Positions 7,789 through 17,144 are shown, numbered from the stretch's first letter. The stretch: 59,794 bases of DNA from a virus (IMGVR_UViG_3300013131_004046:1-59794); one strand, 5' to 3'. Program-made: numbers and translations. The notes: generated from the letters alone by a model not told the origin.

Positions 7789-9111
7789 ATGGGAGGATTA
7801 AAACCTATAGGAAGCGAAAAACTTCACGGAAACGAAAAGTTACAACGAATTATGGAAATTGCTAACTACAAATTTGCAACTTCAGTAAAGTCAGACGATA
7901 ATACATCGACAGAATACAGATTAAAATTGGCTGATGGAAATTCTTACGAAATTGTTAGAGAAAAACAAGGATATATAATTAAAAAAAATATCACAGAAAA
8001 TGTTTCTGACTATATCGAACCAATGAAAAATCGTAGATATTTCAATTCATATTCACAGGCTTTGAAAAAAATAAATTTAATGTCAAAAGAAATGAATGAA
8101 CTTTACGGTAATTCAAACGGACTTGAGTTATTTGGTGAGGCAAAGTCATTTAAATTGAAAGTTCCTAAACCTAAAGCGGATTTAGAAACCCCTCCCGCAG
8201 CACCTACTTTACCTCCGCCATCACAAACCACACCTGCACCAGCACCATCAGAACCAATGCCATCTCCAGCACCAAGTGCTGACGCATCATCGACTCCTCC
8301 TCCGAGCCCAACAGGAGATTCACCTATGGGGGGATCTATGGGTACAGAAAATACTGGAGGATCTTCAGATTCAGAAGAACCTATGGACGACGTTCCAATG
8401 GACGATGAAGAAAATGATGATATAGAAGAACCTACAGATGATGAAGAAACAGATGGGAAGGACCCATTCAGAATGATTCAGAAATTAGTAGGTAAGTTGA
8501 CACAAAAAATACGTAAATTTCCTAAGGATGAGGAAATGACTGCAGAAAATGTTAAATATATTATTAATTCTATTCTTTCGGCATTGGATTTAACATTATT
8601 AGATGAAGATGATGTCGAGGAAATCATGACAAAATTTGAAAATGAAGAAGAAGGTGATGAAGAAGATTTACCTGATCAAGAAGGTAATATAGAAGATGAG
8701 GGACCTGTAGAAGATGAAGACATGAAAGAACCTGAAGGTGAAATGACAGAATACAGTTACAGAAATAGATTTAGAAAACGAATTGGAGGAGGTTTAGATA
8801 ATACAGAAAATGAAATGTTTGGAGAATCTTTAGTGGACGCAATAATTTCTAGTTATTTTAACCCTGAAAACGAGAAAATAATGAATGAAGAAAAAAGGTT
8901 TGAAAGAAAAAAAATAATCAGAGAAAATTACAAGGTTAATAAATTAGAAGTTGAAAGGTTGTCTGAAAGCACTTCACAAATGAGAAAAGCTTTGGAATTT
9001 ATAAAATCATATCCACAAGCAGAAGTATTGGGAACGACCAACAAAAAAAATATGGTAATAAAATTAGGTAATGACCAGTATAAAATAACACCTAACGGTA
9101 AATTTTTATAG
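7789..9111 (+). CDS. Hypothetical protein, Pro-rich linker and acidic centre
   Basis: 440 residues, not recognised. A folded N-terminal part (1-125) is followed by a Pro/Ala/Ser linker (about 130-180), a strongly acidic stretch, a short helical segment (about 225-285), a second acidic stretch and a basic C-terminal domain ending in KLGNDQYKITPNGKFL. The order resembles the acidic scaffold protein at 18237. It begins a chain of four overlapping genes running up to the terminase, so a head-assembly role is plausible but unproven. Confidence 0.75.
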   Translation: MGGLKPIGSEKLHGNEKLQRIMEIANYKFATSVKSDDNTSTEYRLKLADGNSYEIVREKQGYIIKKNITENVSDYIEPMKNRRYFNSYSQALKKINLMSKEMNELYGNSNGLELFGEAKSFKLKVPKPKADLETPPAAPTLPPPSQTTPAPAPSEPMPSPAPSADASSTPPPSPTGDSPMGGSMGTENTGGSSDSEEPMDDVPMDDEENDDIEEPTDDEETDGKDPFRMIQKLVGKLTQKIRKFPKDEEMTAENVKYIINSILSALDLTLLDEDDVEEIMTKFENEEEGDEEDLPDQEGNIEDEGPVEDEDMKEPEGEMTEYSYRNRFRKRIGGGLDNTENEMFGESLVDAIISSYFNPENEKIMNEEKRFERKKIIRENYKVNKLEVERLSESTSQMRKALEFIKSYPQAEVLGTTNKKNMVIKLGNDQYKITPNGKFL

Positions 9112-9515
9112 TGAATTATTTAATTTACATAAATGAATTAGGCCCAAATTATAGGGGGGAAAACATTTATGAATTTATATTTTCTGACGTTTTGGACGTT
9201 TGGGGGGAAAATTGGGATTCAAAACCTGCAAATGGATATCCCGAACCTCCCGAATTGGAAAATGTAAAAAAAGTTGGGGTTTTGACAACTTCAGAAATGA
9301 AATTATCCTTGATTCAAAATTCGGATATTTTCTCAGTTTTGGATTCAATGCAAGGGGTCATATGTTTGGGATGGGAAAATGATGAAGAACAAGATTTTGA
9401 TAATAAAAAACGGTTAGTTTTTTCTTTTGGTGAAAGTGAAAAATTAATCAAAGATAAACTATATGAAAGAGACATAGTTTTAGAATTTGAAAAAAAAGTA
9501 GTATATGAAAACTAA
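9111..9515 (+). CDS. Hypothetical protein, GTG start
   Basis: 134 residues, not recognised. It starts with GTG at 9111, sharing one base with the TAG stop of the previous gene (TAGTG), which implies translational coupling. The protein has a compact alpha/beta composition with several Trp (WGENWD) and a Pro-rich turn (YPEPPE). It overlaps the start of the next gene by 11 nt. Confidence 0.7.
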   Translation: MNYLIYINELGPNYRGENIYEFIFSDVLDVWGENWDSKPANGYPEPPELENVKKVGVLTTSEMKLSLIQNSDIFSVLDSMQGVICLGWENDEEQDFDNKKRLVFSFGESEKLIKDKLYERDIVLEFEKKVVYEN

Positions 9516-10554
9516 ATCAAACATTGCAAAACTTTTAGAACACGGATATCATTTTGGTACAATCTCTCAATTGAACAACCAACAAATTAATTTTTTAATT
9601 GAGAGAATGAAAAAAGAAGAGGAAAAAGAAGCATTTCAAAAATCAACAATACCTTCACAAACTGTTTTGAAAGGAACCTTAACTGATTTGGCTGCAACCG
9701 GTGTTGATGTTAAAGACGGTAATGTTAAGTATGACCAAGCAACAGGAGAAGTTACTGTAATGACCAAAGAAGGTGAAGTCACGGAGGATATGGGTATAGA
9801 TTATGCAACGGGGTATAACCCAAACGAAGATGGTGATAATGATGGTATACCAACAACAGAAGGAGAAATTACAGAAAAATTTAAATCAAAAGCTCAACAA
9901 GGGTTATTTTTTGCAAGATGTAAAAAATGCAGTAATGAAAATTGTAAATGGTGTAAAATGGCCAAAGAATTTGCCGATTCAACAACAAAAAAAGAGTATA
10001 AAAAAATGCCAAAGAAATTAAATCCCGAAAAAAAAGTTTCTAAAAATACAAATGAAAGTTATGAATTAGAAATGGAAAAAGAACTTCTTAGAATTTTAGA
10101 AAATCATATAAACCCTTCTATGACAAAAACTCAATTTGTTAATACATTAATGGAAAAAAAAGAATCCATGATGTTAAAATCGCCAATCAAAAACAATCTT
10201 TTTAGTAAAAACTCAGGCATGGAAATGAAAAAATCATTGGGTAGTGAGATGGAAGAAAATACTAAAGAAAAAGAAAGAACAAAAACAAAACCAGGTACCA
10301 AACCAAAAACAAGACCTAATGATAATCCATTTGATGACCCAAATCCTGGTGTAGAAGAAAAACCAAAAGCTAACACTAAAGAAAAAGAAAGAACAAAAAC
10401 AAAACCACGTACAAAACCAAAAACAAAACCTGGAGACAATCCATTCGATGACCCAAATCCTGATGTAGAAGAAAAACCAAAAGCTTCAGATGAAAAAACA
10501 AAAAACGAATTTTTATCCCTAATAAACAAAGCTTTAAATATGAAAAATGAATAA
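9505..10554 (+). CDS. Hypothetical protein with Cys4 motif and 38-residue tandem repeat
   Basis: 349 residues of unknown function. In the middle, FKSKAQQGLFFARCKKC leads into CKKC-x4-CKWC, a likely zinc-binding knuckle (about 139-150). The C-terminal third has two copies of a 38-residue Lys/Thr/Pro unit (TKEKERTKTKP... NPFDDPNP), and the chain ends with a short helix. The basic low-complexity tail could bind DNA. It overlaps both neighbours (11 and 8 nt), so it is part of a tightly coupled operon. Confidence 0.7.
   Translation: MKTKSNIAKLLEHGYHFGTISQLNNQQINFLIERMKKEEEKEAFQKSTIPSQTVLKGTLTDLAATGVDVKDGNVKYDQATGEVTVMTKEGEVTEDMGIDYATGYNPNEDGDNDGIPTTEGEITEKFKSKAQQGLFFARCKKCSNENCKWCKMAKEFADSTTKKEYKKMPKKLNPEKKVSKNTNESYELEMEKELLRILENHINPSMTKTQFVNTLMEKKESMMLKSPIKNNLFSKNSGMEMKKSLGSEMEENTKEKERTKTKPGTKPKTRPNDNPFDDPNPGVEEKPKANTKEKERTKTKPRTKPKTKPGDNPFDDPNPDVEEKPKASDEKTKNEFLSLINKALNMKNE
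10261..10488 (+). repeat. Tandem duplication of a 114-nt unit
   Basis: Two in-frame copies (10261-10374 and 10375-10488) encode a Lys/Thr/Pro-rich segment ending NPFDDPNP-x-VEEKPKA. The near identity at the DNA level points to a recent duplication. Confidence 0.8.
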
Positions 10555-11956
10555 TAGTTTGTTAAAAAGAATAATCAAAAAAATAATCAATGAAGACGCG
10601 GTTGACTACGGAGATTATGAAGAAAGAATGGATCCAATAGTCCAACAGAAAATAGAAGATCCCGAGGGAATTTATGCAAAAAATAGGGCTTTTAGAGGTG
10701 GATCTCGGGATGTTGAAAGATTAGCGGGATCTAGATTTAAAGAAATTGTAGATTATGTTAAAGATTATTTTGGAGAAAGAAGAAATTTGACAAATCCCAC
10801 TGTTAAAAGTGAGATACAAATGCAACAAATGATGGCGGTTAGAGAAGTTATGTCAATCGAGCCGTCTCACAGAGAAAGATTGAGGGACTTAGCGTTTGAG
10901 ATTGCCGCCAAAGAAGAAGGGTGGATGAACCCAAATATTACCCTACAAGATTTAATGGACAATGGTGTGTTAAGAAAAAGAAAAAAAACGGACGGGGGGG
11001 TAGTATATGAAATGAAATTTATTAACCTAATTACTTATCTTGGTGAAAAGAAAATTGACCCAAAAATTTTTCAAATGAAACCACCAAAATTAGACAAACT
11101 ACCTATACCACCTAATTTTTCATTTGATGTTGATGAACTCACACCCGAAGAAGAGTTTCAGTTGGAGGTTGAAAAAAGAAATGTAATTAATGCACTTATA
11201 CAGGGTACTGGAAAAAAAATGCAGTACGCATTCCAATTGTATAAAAATCGATTAGATCAGATAGACCCAAGATTGTATCCATTATATAACAAAATTATGG
11301 GGGCTAACGATCTTATGTACTTTACAGATCAACAATTAATTGAAATGTTGGGTGGTAATGCCGCTGGATCTATGGGTAAAGATGAAGACGAAGAACAAAC
11401 ATGTAATTTATGTGGTGGAGAAGGTGCTGATGAGGATGGAGATGATTGTCAAATGTGCAACGGTGAGGGTGAAGTAAAAAGACCCACATGGTTTGCAAAC
11501 GGATTAATTTTTCCAATATTACTTCATGAGTTAGGTAAAGTTTTTGACGCAATTCCAGCAAGAGGTCAGTGGACAGGTATGGACCCTGAATTGGCAAATA
11601 GAGTCATTTCACAAACAGATACTATGGCAAATGAACCTATGAATTTTAGAGTTGGTACAGAATTACTTAAAAAATTAAGATTTTTACTTCCTGATGAACT
11701 TTTATTAGACCCTGAATCAAGAGTATATTTACCATACTTTAAAAGAATTTTATATAGAGTTCCATCTCAAGAATTTTTGAGAGAAATAATATCCAATGTA
11801 ATTTCTGAAGATCCAAAAGACCAAAAGAAAGTTAGAAAAAGATTTGAAGAGATTTTGTCTCAGGCAAAAATTGATTATAAGAAATATGAGTCAAAAAAAG
11901 ACGAAAATGAAGATGATTACGACGAGGATTATGACGATGACTATTCAAATATATAA
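10547..11956 (+). CDS. Hypothetical protein with DnaJ-like zinc motif and (I/L)xE leader
   Basis: 469 residues, function unknown. The N-terminus MNNSLLKRIIKKIINE is a basic amphipathic helix ending in INE, which fits the (I/L)xE cleavage rule of T4-type prohead proteases, so it may be a capsid-targeted internal protein. Two CxxCxGxG units lie at C286/C289 and C301/C304 (CNLCGGEG...CQMCNGEG), like half of a DnaJ zinc domain, but no J domain is present. A Trp-containing C-terminal domain and an Asp/Glu tail follow. It overlaps the previous gene by 8 nt and ends at a terminator. Confidence 0.75.
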   Translation: MNNSLLKRIIKKIINEDAVDYGDYEERMDPIVQQKIEDPEGIYAKNRAFRGGSRDVERLAGSRFKEIVDYVKDYFGERRNLTNPTVKSEIQMQQMMAVREVMSIEPSHRERLRDLAFEIAAKEEGWMNPNITLQDLMDNGVLRKRKKTDGGVVYEMKFINLITYLGEKKIDPKIFQMKPPKLDKLPIPPNFSFDVDELTPEEEFQLEVEKRNVINALIQGTGKKMQYAFQLYKNRLDQIDPRLYPLYNKIMGANDLMYFTDQQLIEMLGGNAAGSMGKDEDEEQTCNLCGGEGADEDGDDCQMCNGEGEVKRPTWFANGLIFPILLHELGKVFDAIPARGQWTGMDPELANRVISQTDTMANEPMNFRVGTELLKKLRFLLPDELLLDPESRVYLPYFKRILYRVPSQEFLREIISNVISEDPKDQKKVRKRFEEILSQAKIDYKKYESKKDENEDDYDEDYDDDYSNI

Positions 11957-11980
11957 TTTATAAAATTAAAAAACAATTAA

Positions 11981-12012
11981 AACCCCCTTTTACAAAATAA
12001 TTGGGGGTTTTA
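11981..12012 (+). terminator. Terminator before the terminase gene
   Basis: AACCCCC (11981-11987) pairs with GGGGGTT (12003-12009), followed by T. The next promoter motif overlaps its 3' edge. Confidence 0.8.
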
Positions 12013-12021
12013 TATTTATAG
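12011..12021 (+). promoter_or_regulatory. Late-type promoter motif for terminase
   Basis: TATATTTATAG, immediately after a terminator. It is 3 nt from the ATG at 12025 and 9 nt from an in-frame ATG at 12031; the usual spacing favours 12031. Confidence 0.6.
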
Positions 12022-12024
12022 TAT

Positions 12025-13797
12025 ATGGGTATGACTAAAGAACAAGTGATGATCGAATATGTGAAGTGTCTTCAAGACACTCCTTATGCATTAAAAACTT
12101 ATTTACAAACATATGATAATACGGTTTCCAAATTTGTTCCTTTAGAACTTTTTCCTGATCAAGTGTCATTATTGGGTGATTATGAAAATTTCGAAGAAAA
12201 TATTGCTTTGAAATACCGACAAGCGGGTGTATCTACTGTAACTGCAGCATGGATATCAAAGAGATTGGTTTTTGCAAAAAAAACACAACCAGAAAAAATT
12301 CTTATAATTGCAAACAAACTTGACACTTCTCAAGAAATGGCAAATAAAATACGGGCATTTATAGATCAATGGCCTTCTTGGGTTGGAGCCGGATTTGCAC
12401 CTGAAAAAAATTCACAAAGACATTATAAATTAAATAATGGGTCTGAAGTAAAGGCGGTTGCAACTTCTAAAGATGCATTACGTGGATTTACACCCACAAT
12501 TCTTGTTTTTGACGAGGCGGCATTTATTGAGGCGGATAATGATTTTTGGGCTGCTTGTATGGCGTCATTGTCTACGGGTGGTAAGGTGATAGTAGTGTCT
12601 ACTCCAAACGGATATGACCCAATTTATTATGAAATTTATGATCAGTCCTTGAAAGGAATGAATAACTTTAAGATTTCTGAAATGTATTGGTATAGAGATC
12701 CGAGATATGCTAAAGATCTTTTTTTAGTACCTACTGATGATCTTATTCATTATTTACTCAACAGAGAAGAATACGACGACTCAAAAAATATTTCTTTTGC
12801 TCATGTTGATCCATACGAAAGGGATTACGTTGAGTTACAACATTTTTTTGACAAAGGATACAAACCATGCTCAACTTGGTACGAAAAAATGGTCAAAAAA
12901 CTTAAGTACGATAAACGAAAAATTAACCAAGAGTTAAATTGTGAATTTTTAGGATCTGGTGATAATGTATTTGACAATAAAATTTTGGAAGACATTAAAA
13001 CTAAATTTTTACAAGATCCGACAACAAAATTAATGGGTAATTCTTTATGGATTTGGAAGGAACCTGTAGAGGGTCATAAGTATATTATGGGGGTCGATGT
13101 CTCAAGAGGAGATAGTGAAGATTTTTCATCAATTCAAATAATTGATTTTGATTCTAGAGAACAAGTTTTAGAATATGTAGGTAAAATTCCTCCTGACACT
13201 TTAGCAGAAATTGCATACAAATGGGGAATTATGTATTCATCATTTATTGTAGTTGATATCACTGGTGGTATGGGTATTACAACAGTTAGAAAATTACAAG
13301 AACTTGGTTACAAAAATTTATATGTTGATGGAATAGATTTGATGAATATTTGGGCGGTAAACAAAAGTACAACTGAAAAAATACCGGGAATCAATTTTAA
13401 CAATAAAAGAGTTCAAATTATTGCATCGTTTGAAGAAGCTGTACGTCACAAATTTGCAATCAAAAGTGTTCGACTTTATAATGAAATGAATACATTCATT
13501 TATTTGAATGGAAGACCTGACCATCAAAAAGGTCAACATGATGATTTGATCATGGGTATTTCTATGGCTCTTTATGTTGGGGAATCTTCTTTTTCTAAAT
13601 TAGAAAAAGCTGTTGAGCAAACTAAAGTAATGATTGAATCGTGGGCAATAGTATCTAATGAAAGTGTTGGTAAACAAATTTATTTTGATCCTATGTTACC
13701 TAACACTAACGTACCAAATGAAAGATTTAATAAAAATATAGGACCTGTAAAAGATGATTATATAAAATATGGTTGGTTATTTGGTAAACCAAGATAA
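12025..13797 (+). CDS. Terminase large subunit (gp17-like)
   Basis: Packaging motor: ATPase plus headful nuclease, docking on the portal. The ATPase domain has a Walker A-like RQAGVST (about 65-71), Walker B ILVFDE (D163, E164) and motif C VVSTPNG. The RNase H-fold nuclease domain has D358 in GVDVSRGD, D in VVDITGG and the DD pair in HDDLIMG (506-507). At 590 residues it is close to T4 gp17 (610). The start may be 12031 (MTKEQV), judged by the spacing of the upstream motif. No small terminase is recognisable nearby. Confidence 0.95.
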   Translation: MGMTKEQVMIEYVKCLQDTPYALKTYLQTYDNTVSKFVPLELFPDQVSLLGDYENFEENIALKYRQAGVSTVTAAWISKRLVFAKKTQPEKILIIANKLDTSQEMANKIRAFIDQWPSWVGAGFAPEKNSQRHYKLNNGSEVKAVATSKDALRGFTPTILVFDEAAFIEADNDFWAACMASLSTGGKVIVVSTPNGYDPIYYEIYDQSLKGMNNFKISEMYWYRDPRYAKDLFLVPTDDLIHYLLNREEYDDSKNISFAHVDPYERDYVELQHFFDKGYKPCSTWYEKMVKKLKYDKRKINQELNCEFLGSGDNVFDNKILEDIKTKFLQDPTTKLMGNSLWIWKEPVEGHKYIMGVDVSRGDSEDFSSIQIIDFDSREQVLEYVGKIPPDTLAEIAYKWGIMYSSFIVVDITGGMGITTVRKLQELGYKNLYVDGIDLMNIWAVNKSTTEKIPGINFNNKRVQIIASFEEAVRHKFAIKSVRLYNEMNTFIYLNGRPDHQKGQHDDLIMGISMALYVGESSFSKLEKAVEQTKVMIESWAIVSNESVGKQIYFDPMLPNTNVPNERFNKNIGPVKDDYIKYGWLFGKPR

Positions 13798-13802
13798 ACC
13801 TT

Positions 13803-13813
13803 AATATTTATAA
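13803..13813 (+). promoter_or_regulatory. Late-type promoter motif for portal
   Basis: AATATTTATAA, 27 nt before the portal ATG at 13841. Confidence 0.55.
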
Positions 13814-13840
13814 TTCAACAATTATAGTTAAAATTATACT

Positions 13841-15664
13841 ATGGAAAATAACAAAAAACTGACAGTTTGGCAAAGGTTGTCCAAAACTTTTGGTCCTGAC
13901 TCCACGTTGGGGATGGACGCACCAACTTATTCTTTTGATAAAAAGGAATTATTAAAAACTACTAATAAGAGTGATTACGAAAATCAAAAGTTACAAGCTC
14001 AACAAACTTTATATCTAAATGATACTTGGAAAAAAATTGAAAATAATCTTTATGCTCAAGCCGTCTATTATGAACCGAATAGAATTTCGGCATTTTATGA
14101 TTATGAGTCGATGGAATACACTCCTGAAATCTCAACGGCATTGGATATTTACGCAGAAGAATCAACAACCCCAAACCAAGATGGATTTATAATTCAAGTA
14201 TATTCTGAATCAAAAAGAATCAAAAACATATTAAGTGATTTATTCAATAACAATTTAGATTTGAATACTAACTTACAAATGTGGGTAAGAAACATGTGTA
14301 AATACGGTGATAATTTCATTTATTTGAAATTGGACCCCGAGAAAGGAGTAGTGGGTTGTATGCAGTTACCGAACATTGAAATCGAAAGATTAGAAAGAGG
14401 TATGGAGACAAGAAGTGTAAATTCAACTGCAGATCCAAAAGAAAAAAGTTTAAGATTTACATGGAAAAACAAAGATTTGGAATTCCAAACTTGGGAAGTG
14501 GCTCACTTTAGATTGTTGGGTGATGACAGAAAGTTACCATATGGAACTTCTATGTTAGAAAAAGCTCGTCGTATTTGGAAACAACTTGTTTTGGCAGAAG
14601 ACGCTATGTTAATTTATAGAACATCAAGAGCACCTGAAAGAAGAGTTTTCAAGGTTTATGTTGGTAACATGGATGATAAAGATGTTGAAGCATACGTACA
14701 AAGAGTTGCAAACAAATTCAAAAGGGATCAAGTTGTTGATAGTAAAACAGGAAATGTCGATTTAAGATTTAATCAAATGGCGGTAGACCAAGATTACTTC
14801 ATTCCTGTTAGAGATACCGCTCAAACAATGCCAATTGAGACATTACAAGGTGCCGCAAACCTTTCAGAAATTGCCGATATTGAATATATCCAAAAGAAAC
14901 TTTTAACTGCATTAAGAATACCTAAAGCATATTTAGGATTTGAAGAACCTGTTGGTGATGGTAAAAATTTGTCATTACTTGATATCAGATTTGCAAGAAC
15001 AATCAATAAAATTCAAAAGTCAGTAATTGCGGAATTAAATAAAATTGCAATTATTCATTTATTTTTATTGGGGTTCGATGACGAGTTAAACAACTTTGTT
15101 TTAGGATTAACAAACCCATCCAAACAAGCAGATCTATTGATGATAGAAGTTTGGAAAGAAAGGGTTGCTCTATATAAAGAATTAGTTACCGAAATTCAAA
15201 ATAGTTTAGCGCCAACTTCAGCGACTTGGGCCAAAAAACATATATTCCAATTCTCTGATGAAGAAATAAAATTGGATATACAACAACAAAGATTAGAAAG
15301 AGCAGTTGCCGCTGAATTAACAAATACGGCCACAATTATAACTCACACAGGTTTATTTGACAAAGTAGACGAACTTTATAAAACAAAATCAGGATCAACT
15401 CAAACTGCGGGAGCCGCAGGTGCACCCAGTGGAGGGCCTAGCGGACCACCGCCACCTCCAGGAGGAGGACCTCCTCCACCTCCACCGCCGGGTGGACCTG
15501 AAGGTGGGGGACCCCCAACATTACCTGAAAATGAAAAGAAAAATAATCTAAATATTCTTTTAGAAAACGATGGTTTTTTAAATGAACAATACTTGGATTT
15601 GTCAAAGGCATCAAATTCTTTAGGAGATATTGAGGATGAACTTTTTAAAATACTCAACCATTAG
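13841..15664 (+). CDS. Portal protein (gp20-like)
   Basis: Dodecameric portal at the unique capsid vertex, through which DNA is packaged and ejected. The 607-residue sequence has the T4-type pattern: an N-terminal wing with YDYESMEYTPEISTALDIYAEE, the KYGDNFIYLKLD strand, RVFKVYVGNM, and a clip/stem region with LRIPKAYLGFEE followed by FARTINKIQKSVIAELNK. The C-terminus carries a long Gly/Pro linker (roughly residues 525-565) and a short acidic helix, an extension not typical of T4 gp20. It follows the terminase gene, as is usual. Confidence 0.93.
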   Translation: MENNKKLTVWQRLSKTFGPDSTLGMDAPTYSFDKKELLKTTNKSDYENQKLQAQQTLYLNDTWKKIENNLYAQAVYYEPNRISAFYDYESMEYTPEISTALDIYAEESTTPNQDGFIIQVYSESKRIKNILSDLFNNNLDLNTNLQMWVRNMCKYGDNFIYLKLDPEKGVVGCMQLPNIEIERLERGMETRSVNSTADPKEKSLRFTWKNKDLEFQTWEVAHFRLLGDDRKLPYGTSMLEKARRIWKQLVLAEDAMLIYRTSRAPERRVFKVYVGNMDDKDVEAYVQRVANKFKRDQVVDSKTGNVDLRFNQMAVDQDYFIPVRDTAQTMPIETLQGAANLSEIADIEYIQKKLLTALRIPKAYLGFEEPVGDGKNLSLLDIRFARTINKIQKSVIAELNKIAIIHLFLLGFDDELNNFVLGLTNPSKQADLLMIEVWKERVALYKELVTEIQNSLAPTSATWAKKHIFQFSDEEIKLDIQQQRLERAVAAELTNTATIITHTGLFDKVDELYKTKSGSTQTAGAAGAPSGGPSGPPPPPGGGPPPPPPPGGPEGGGPPTLPENEKKNNLNILLENDGFLNEQYLDLSKASNSLGDIEDELFKILNH

Positions 15665-15675
15665 TATATTTATAA
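15665..15675 (+). promoter_or_regulatory. Late-type promoter motif
   Basis: TATATTTATAA, 10 nt before the ATG at 15686. One of the best matches. Confidence 0.65.
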
Positions 15676-15685
15676 ATAAAAAACT

Positions 15686-16402
15686 ATGAAATTTGGAATT
15701 TTAAAATCTAAGATTGAACAAGTGTTGTTCGAATCATACGTCGATAAAACTTTAAAAAAAGATATTTTTGTTTTTGAGGAGTTGATTTTGAAAAATAAAA
15801 ACATGTCAAAATTGTTTTACCTATATGATGAACTTTCTTCCAATTTAGGTTTGAACGAATCTTTAGCAAATGAATTAATTGATAAATCAATTGTAATTTA
15901 TGAAAATACAATTAATAAAATTTCTCCAAATTCAATCAACGAAATAAATTTGTGGGTGGGGCATATATCAACACAAAACAATTATGAAAATTTAGACAAA
16001 CTTTTTTCAAATAATGTAACCAATTTGGTGGAAAAAATTTCAGCAAAGAAAACAATCTTAGAAAATTTGAAAATTTCTAATCAAAACTTATATGAGTCAA
16101 AAAGTGGTTCATTAAAAAGTTTGATTAAAGAAACAAATTCTGAAATAAACTCTGTTTTGAGTAATTTATCAGAATCTGAAATAAATGAAGTTAAGAAAAT
16201 AATTAATACGGATGAGTCGACTTTGAAAAATCAATTTGATATACTCAAAGAAATGTCTATTAAAAAATTAAATAAAATTCTCAAGGATGAATCTGACTCA
16301 GAAGTAAAAAAAACAATTCAAGAGACAATACAAAAAGTAGAATCTGACGAATATTCAAAAATGAATTTCGTAAAACTTAAAACACTTAATGAGAATTTAT
16401 AG
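15686..16402 (+). CDS. Hypothetical coiled-coil head-region protein
   Basis: 238 residues, helical and rich in Lys, Glu, Asn and Ser, with no recognised domain. It lies between portal and prohead protease, where T4 has the small prohead core genes 67 and 68, so a core/scaffold role is the simplest guess. The N-terminus (KIEQVLFES) could hold a protease-cleavable helix. Its 3' end overlaps the convergent bS21 gene by 17 nt. Confidence 0.75.
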   Translation: MKFGILKSKIEQVLFESYVDKTLKKDIFVFEELILKNKNMSKLFYLYDELSSNLGLNESLANELIDKSIVIYENTINKISPNSINEINLWVGHISTQNNYENLDKLFSNNVTNLVEKISAKKTILENLKISNQNLYESKSGSLKSLIKETNSEINSVLSNLSESEINEVKKIINTDESTLKNQFDILKEMSIKKLNKILKDESDSEVKKTIQETIQKVESDEYSKMNFVKLKTLNENL

Positions 16403-16577
16403 TTTTTACTTTTTGTATATAACTGGCTTTTTTTCTTTCTTGTCTTTTTTTTACAGATTTTTTTTCAAACTCTTTTCTTGACGAAAGTTCTGTCATCATT
16501 CTCGTTTTGATAACCTTATTTTTGAGTTGTTTCAAAGACCTTTCAATATTTTTATTGTTTACTTGGACAATTAACAT
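16386..16577 (-). CDS. rpsU: Ribosomal protein bS21, phage-encoded
   Basis: 63 residues beginning MLIVQVNNKNIERSLKQLK and rich in Lys/Arg, with the bS21 layout: a short beta start, a long basic helix with R-x-EFEKKSVKKRQERKKA, and a basic tail. bS21 sits on the 30S platform near the anti-Shine-Dalgarno. I place the start at 16577, not at the longer in-frame 16613. The extra 12 residues would be encoded by the promoter motif itself, and bS21 proteins start near this Met. It is the only leftward gene in the head block and overlaps the upstream gene's 3' end. Phage bS21 genes are known from large phages. Confidence 0.8.
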   Translation of the reverse strand: MLIVQVNNKNIERSLKQLKNKVIKTRMMTELSSRKEFEKKSVKKRQERKKASYIQKVKTINSH

Positions 16578-16592
16578 AATTTTTTTTTTGTT

Positions 16593-16604
16593 GATATAAA
16601 TATA
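16593..16604 (-). promoter_or_regulatory. Late-type promoter motif for bS21
   Basis: On the minus strand TATATTTATATC (16604-16593), 15 nt before the ATG at 16577. It suggests late expression of this single antisense gene. Confidence 0.6.
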
Positions 16605-16657
16605 TGGTTTCATTATATTTTACTCAACACATAAACCAAAGAATATGAAAAAAATTT

Positions 16658-17125
16658 ATGAAAAAAGGAAAATCTGTAAAGATAGGTGGTTTTAGAAACA
16701 TGAAAGTAAGTTTCGGTACTGTTGATTGTAAAAATCTAAAGTCAATTTATTTGAACTTACAAACATGGGTTGAACCCAAAAAAGACCATGAAAATTGGGT
16801 TAGAATTGTTTCAAACTTGAGGAGATCTTTTAAACACTCAATACTACAATATCTTGACAAAAGTTTATTTCAAACAATTTATATTGTTGATTTAGATCTT
16901 AGAACAAGCGGTCTACAACCCAAAAAAAAATCATTTATGAATTTAGAAATTAATATGTATTTAAATCAAGAGATAGATTTTAAATCACCAAAATTAAAAA
17001 AAACAATTAAAAATTTATCAAAAAATATTTATGACGACGTTCTTTTTAAAAATGAATATTTCAAATGTTTTTTAACCAAAAACGGAAATACGATTACAAA
17101 AAAACCAAAAACAGAAATTGTTTAA
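16658..17125 (+). CDS. Hypothetical protein, basic
   Basis: 155 residues, Lys-rich, not recognised. The core alternates strands and helices (MKVSFGTVDCKNLKSIYLNLQTWVEP; TIYIVDLDLRTSGL) and the tail is basic. The start at 16658 follows a purine-rich stretch; Met at residue 15 (MKVSFG) is an alternative. It sits immediately upstream of the prohead protease, separated by a promoter motif. Confidence 0.7.
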   Translation: MKKGKSVKIGGFRNMKVSFGTVDCKNLKSIYLNLQTWVEPKKDHENWVRIVSNLRRSFKHSILQYLDKSLFQTIYIVDLDLRTSGLQPKKKSFMNLEINMYLNQEIDFKSPKLKKTIKNLSKNIYDDVLFKNEYFKCFLTKNGNTITKKPKTEIV

Positions 17126-17134
17126 TATTTATAA
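17124..17134 (+). promoter_or_regulatory. Late-type promoter motif for prohead protease
   Basis: AATATTTATAA, 10 nt before the ATG at 17145. It overlaps the stop codon of the previous gene. Confidence 0.65.
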
Positions 17135-17144
17135 ATAAAAAAAT

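Noticed and set aside
16578-16613. Longer bS21 start at 16613
   Set aside because: The extra residues are encoded by the promoter-like element, and bS21 proteins start near the internal Met.
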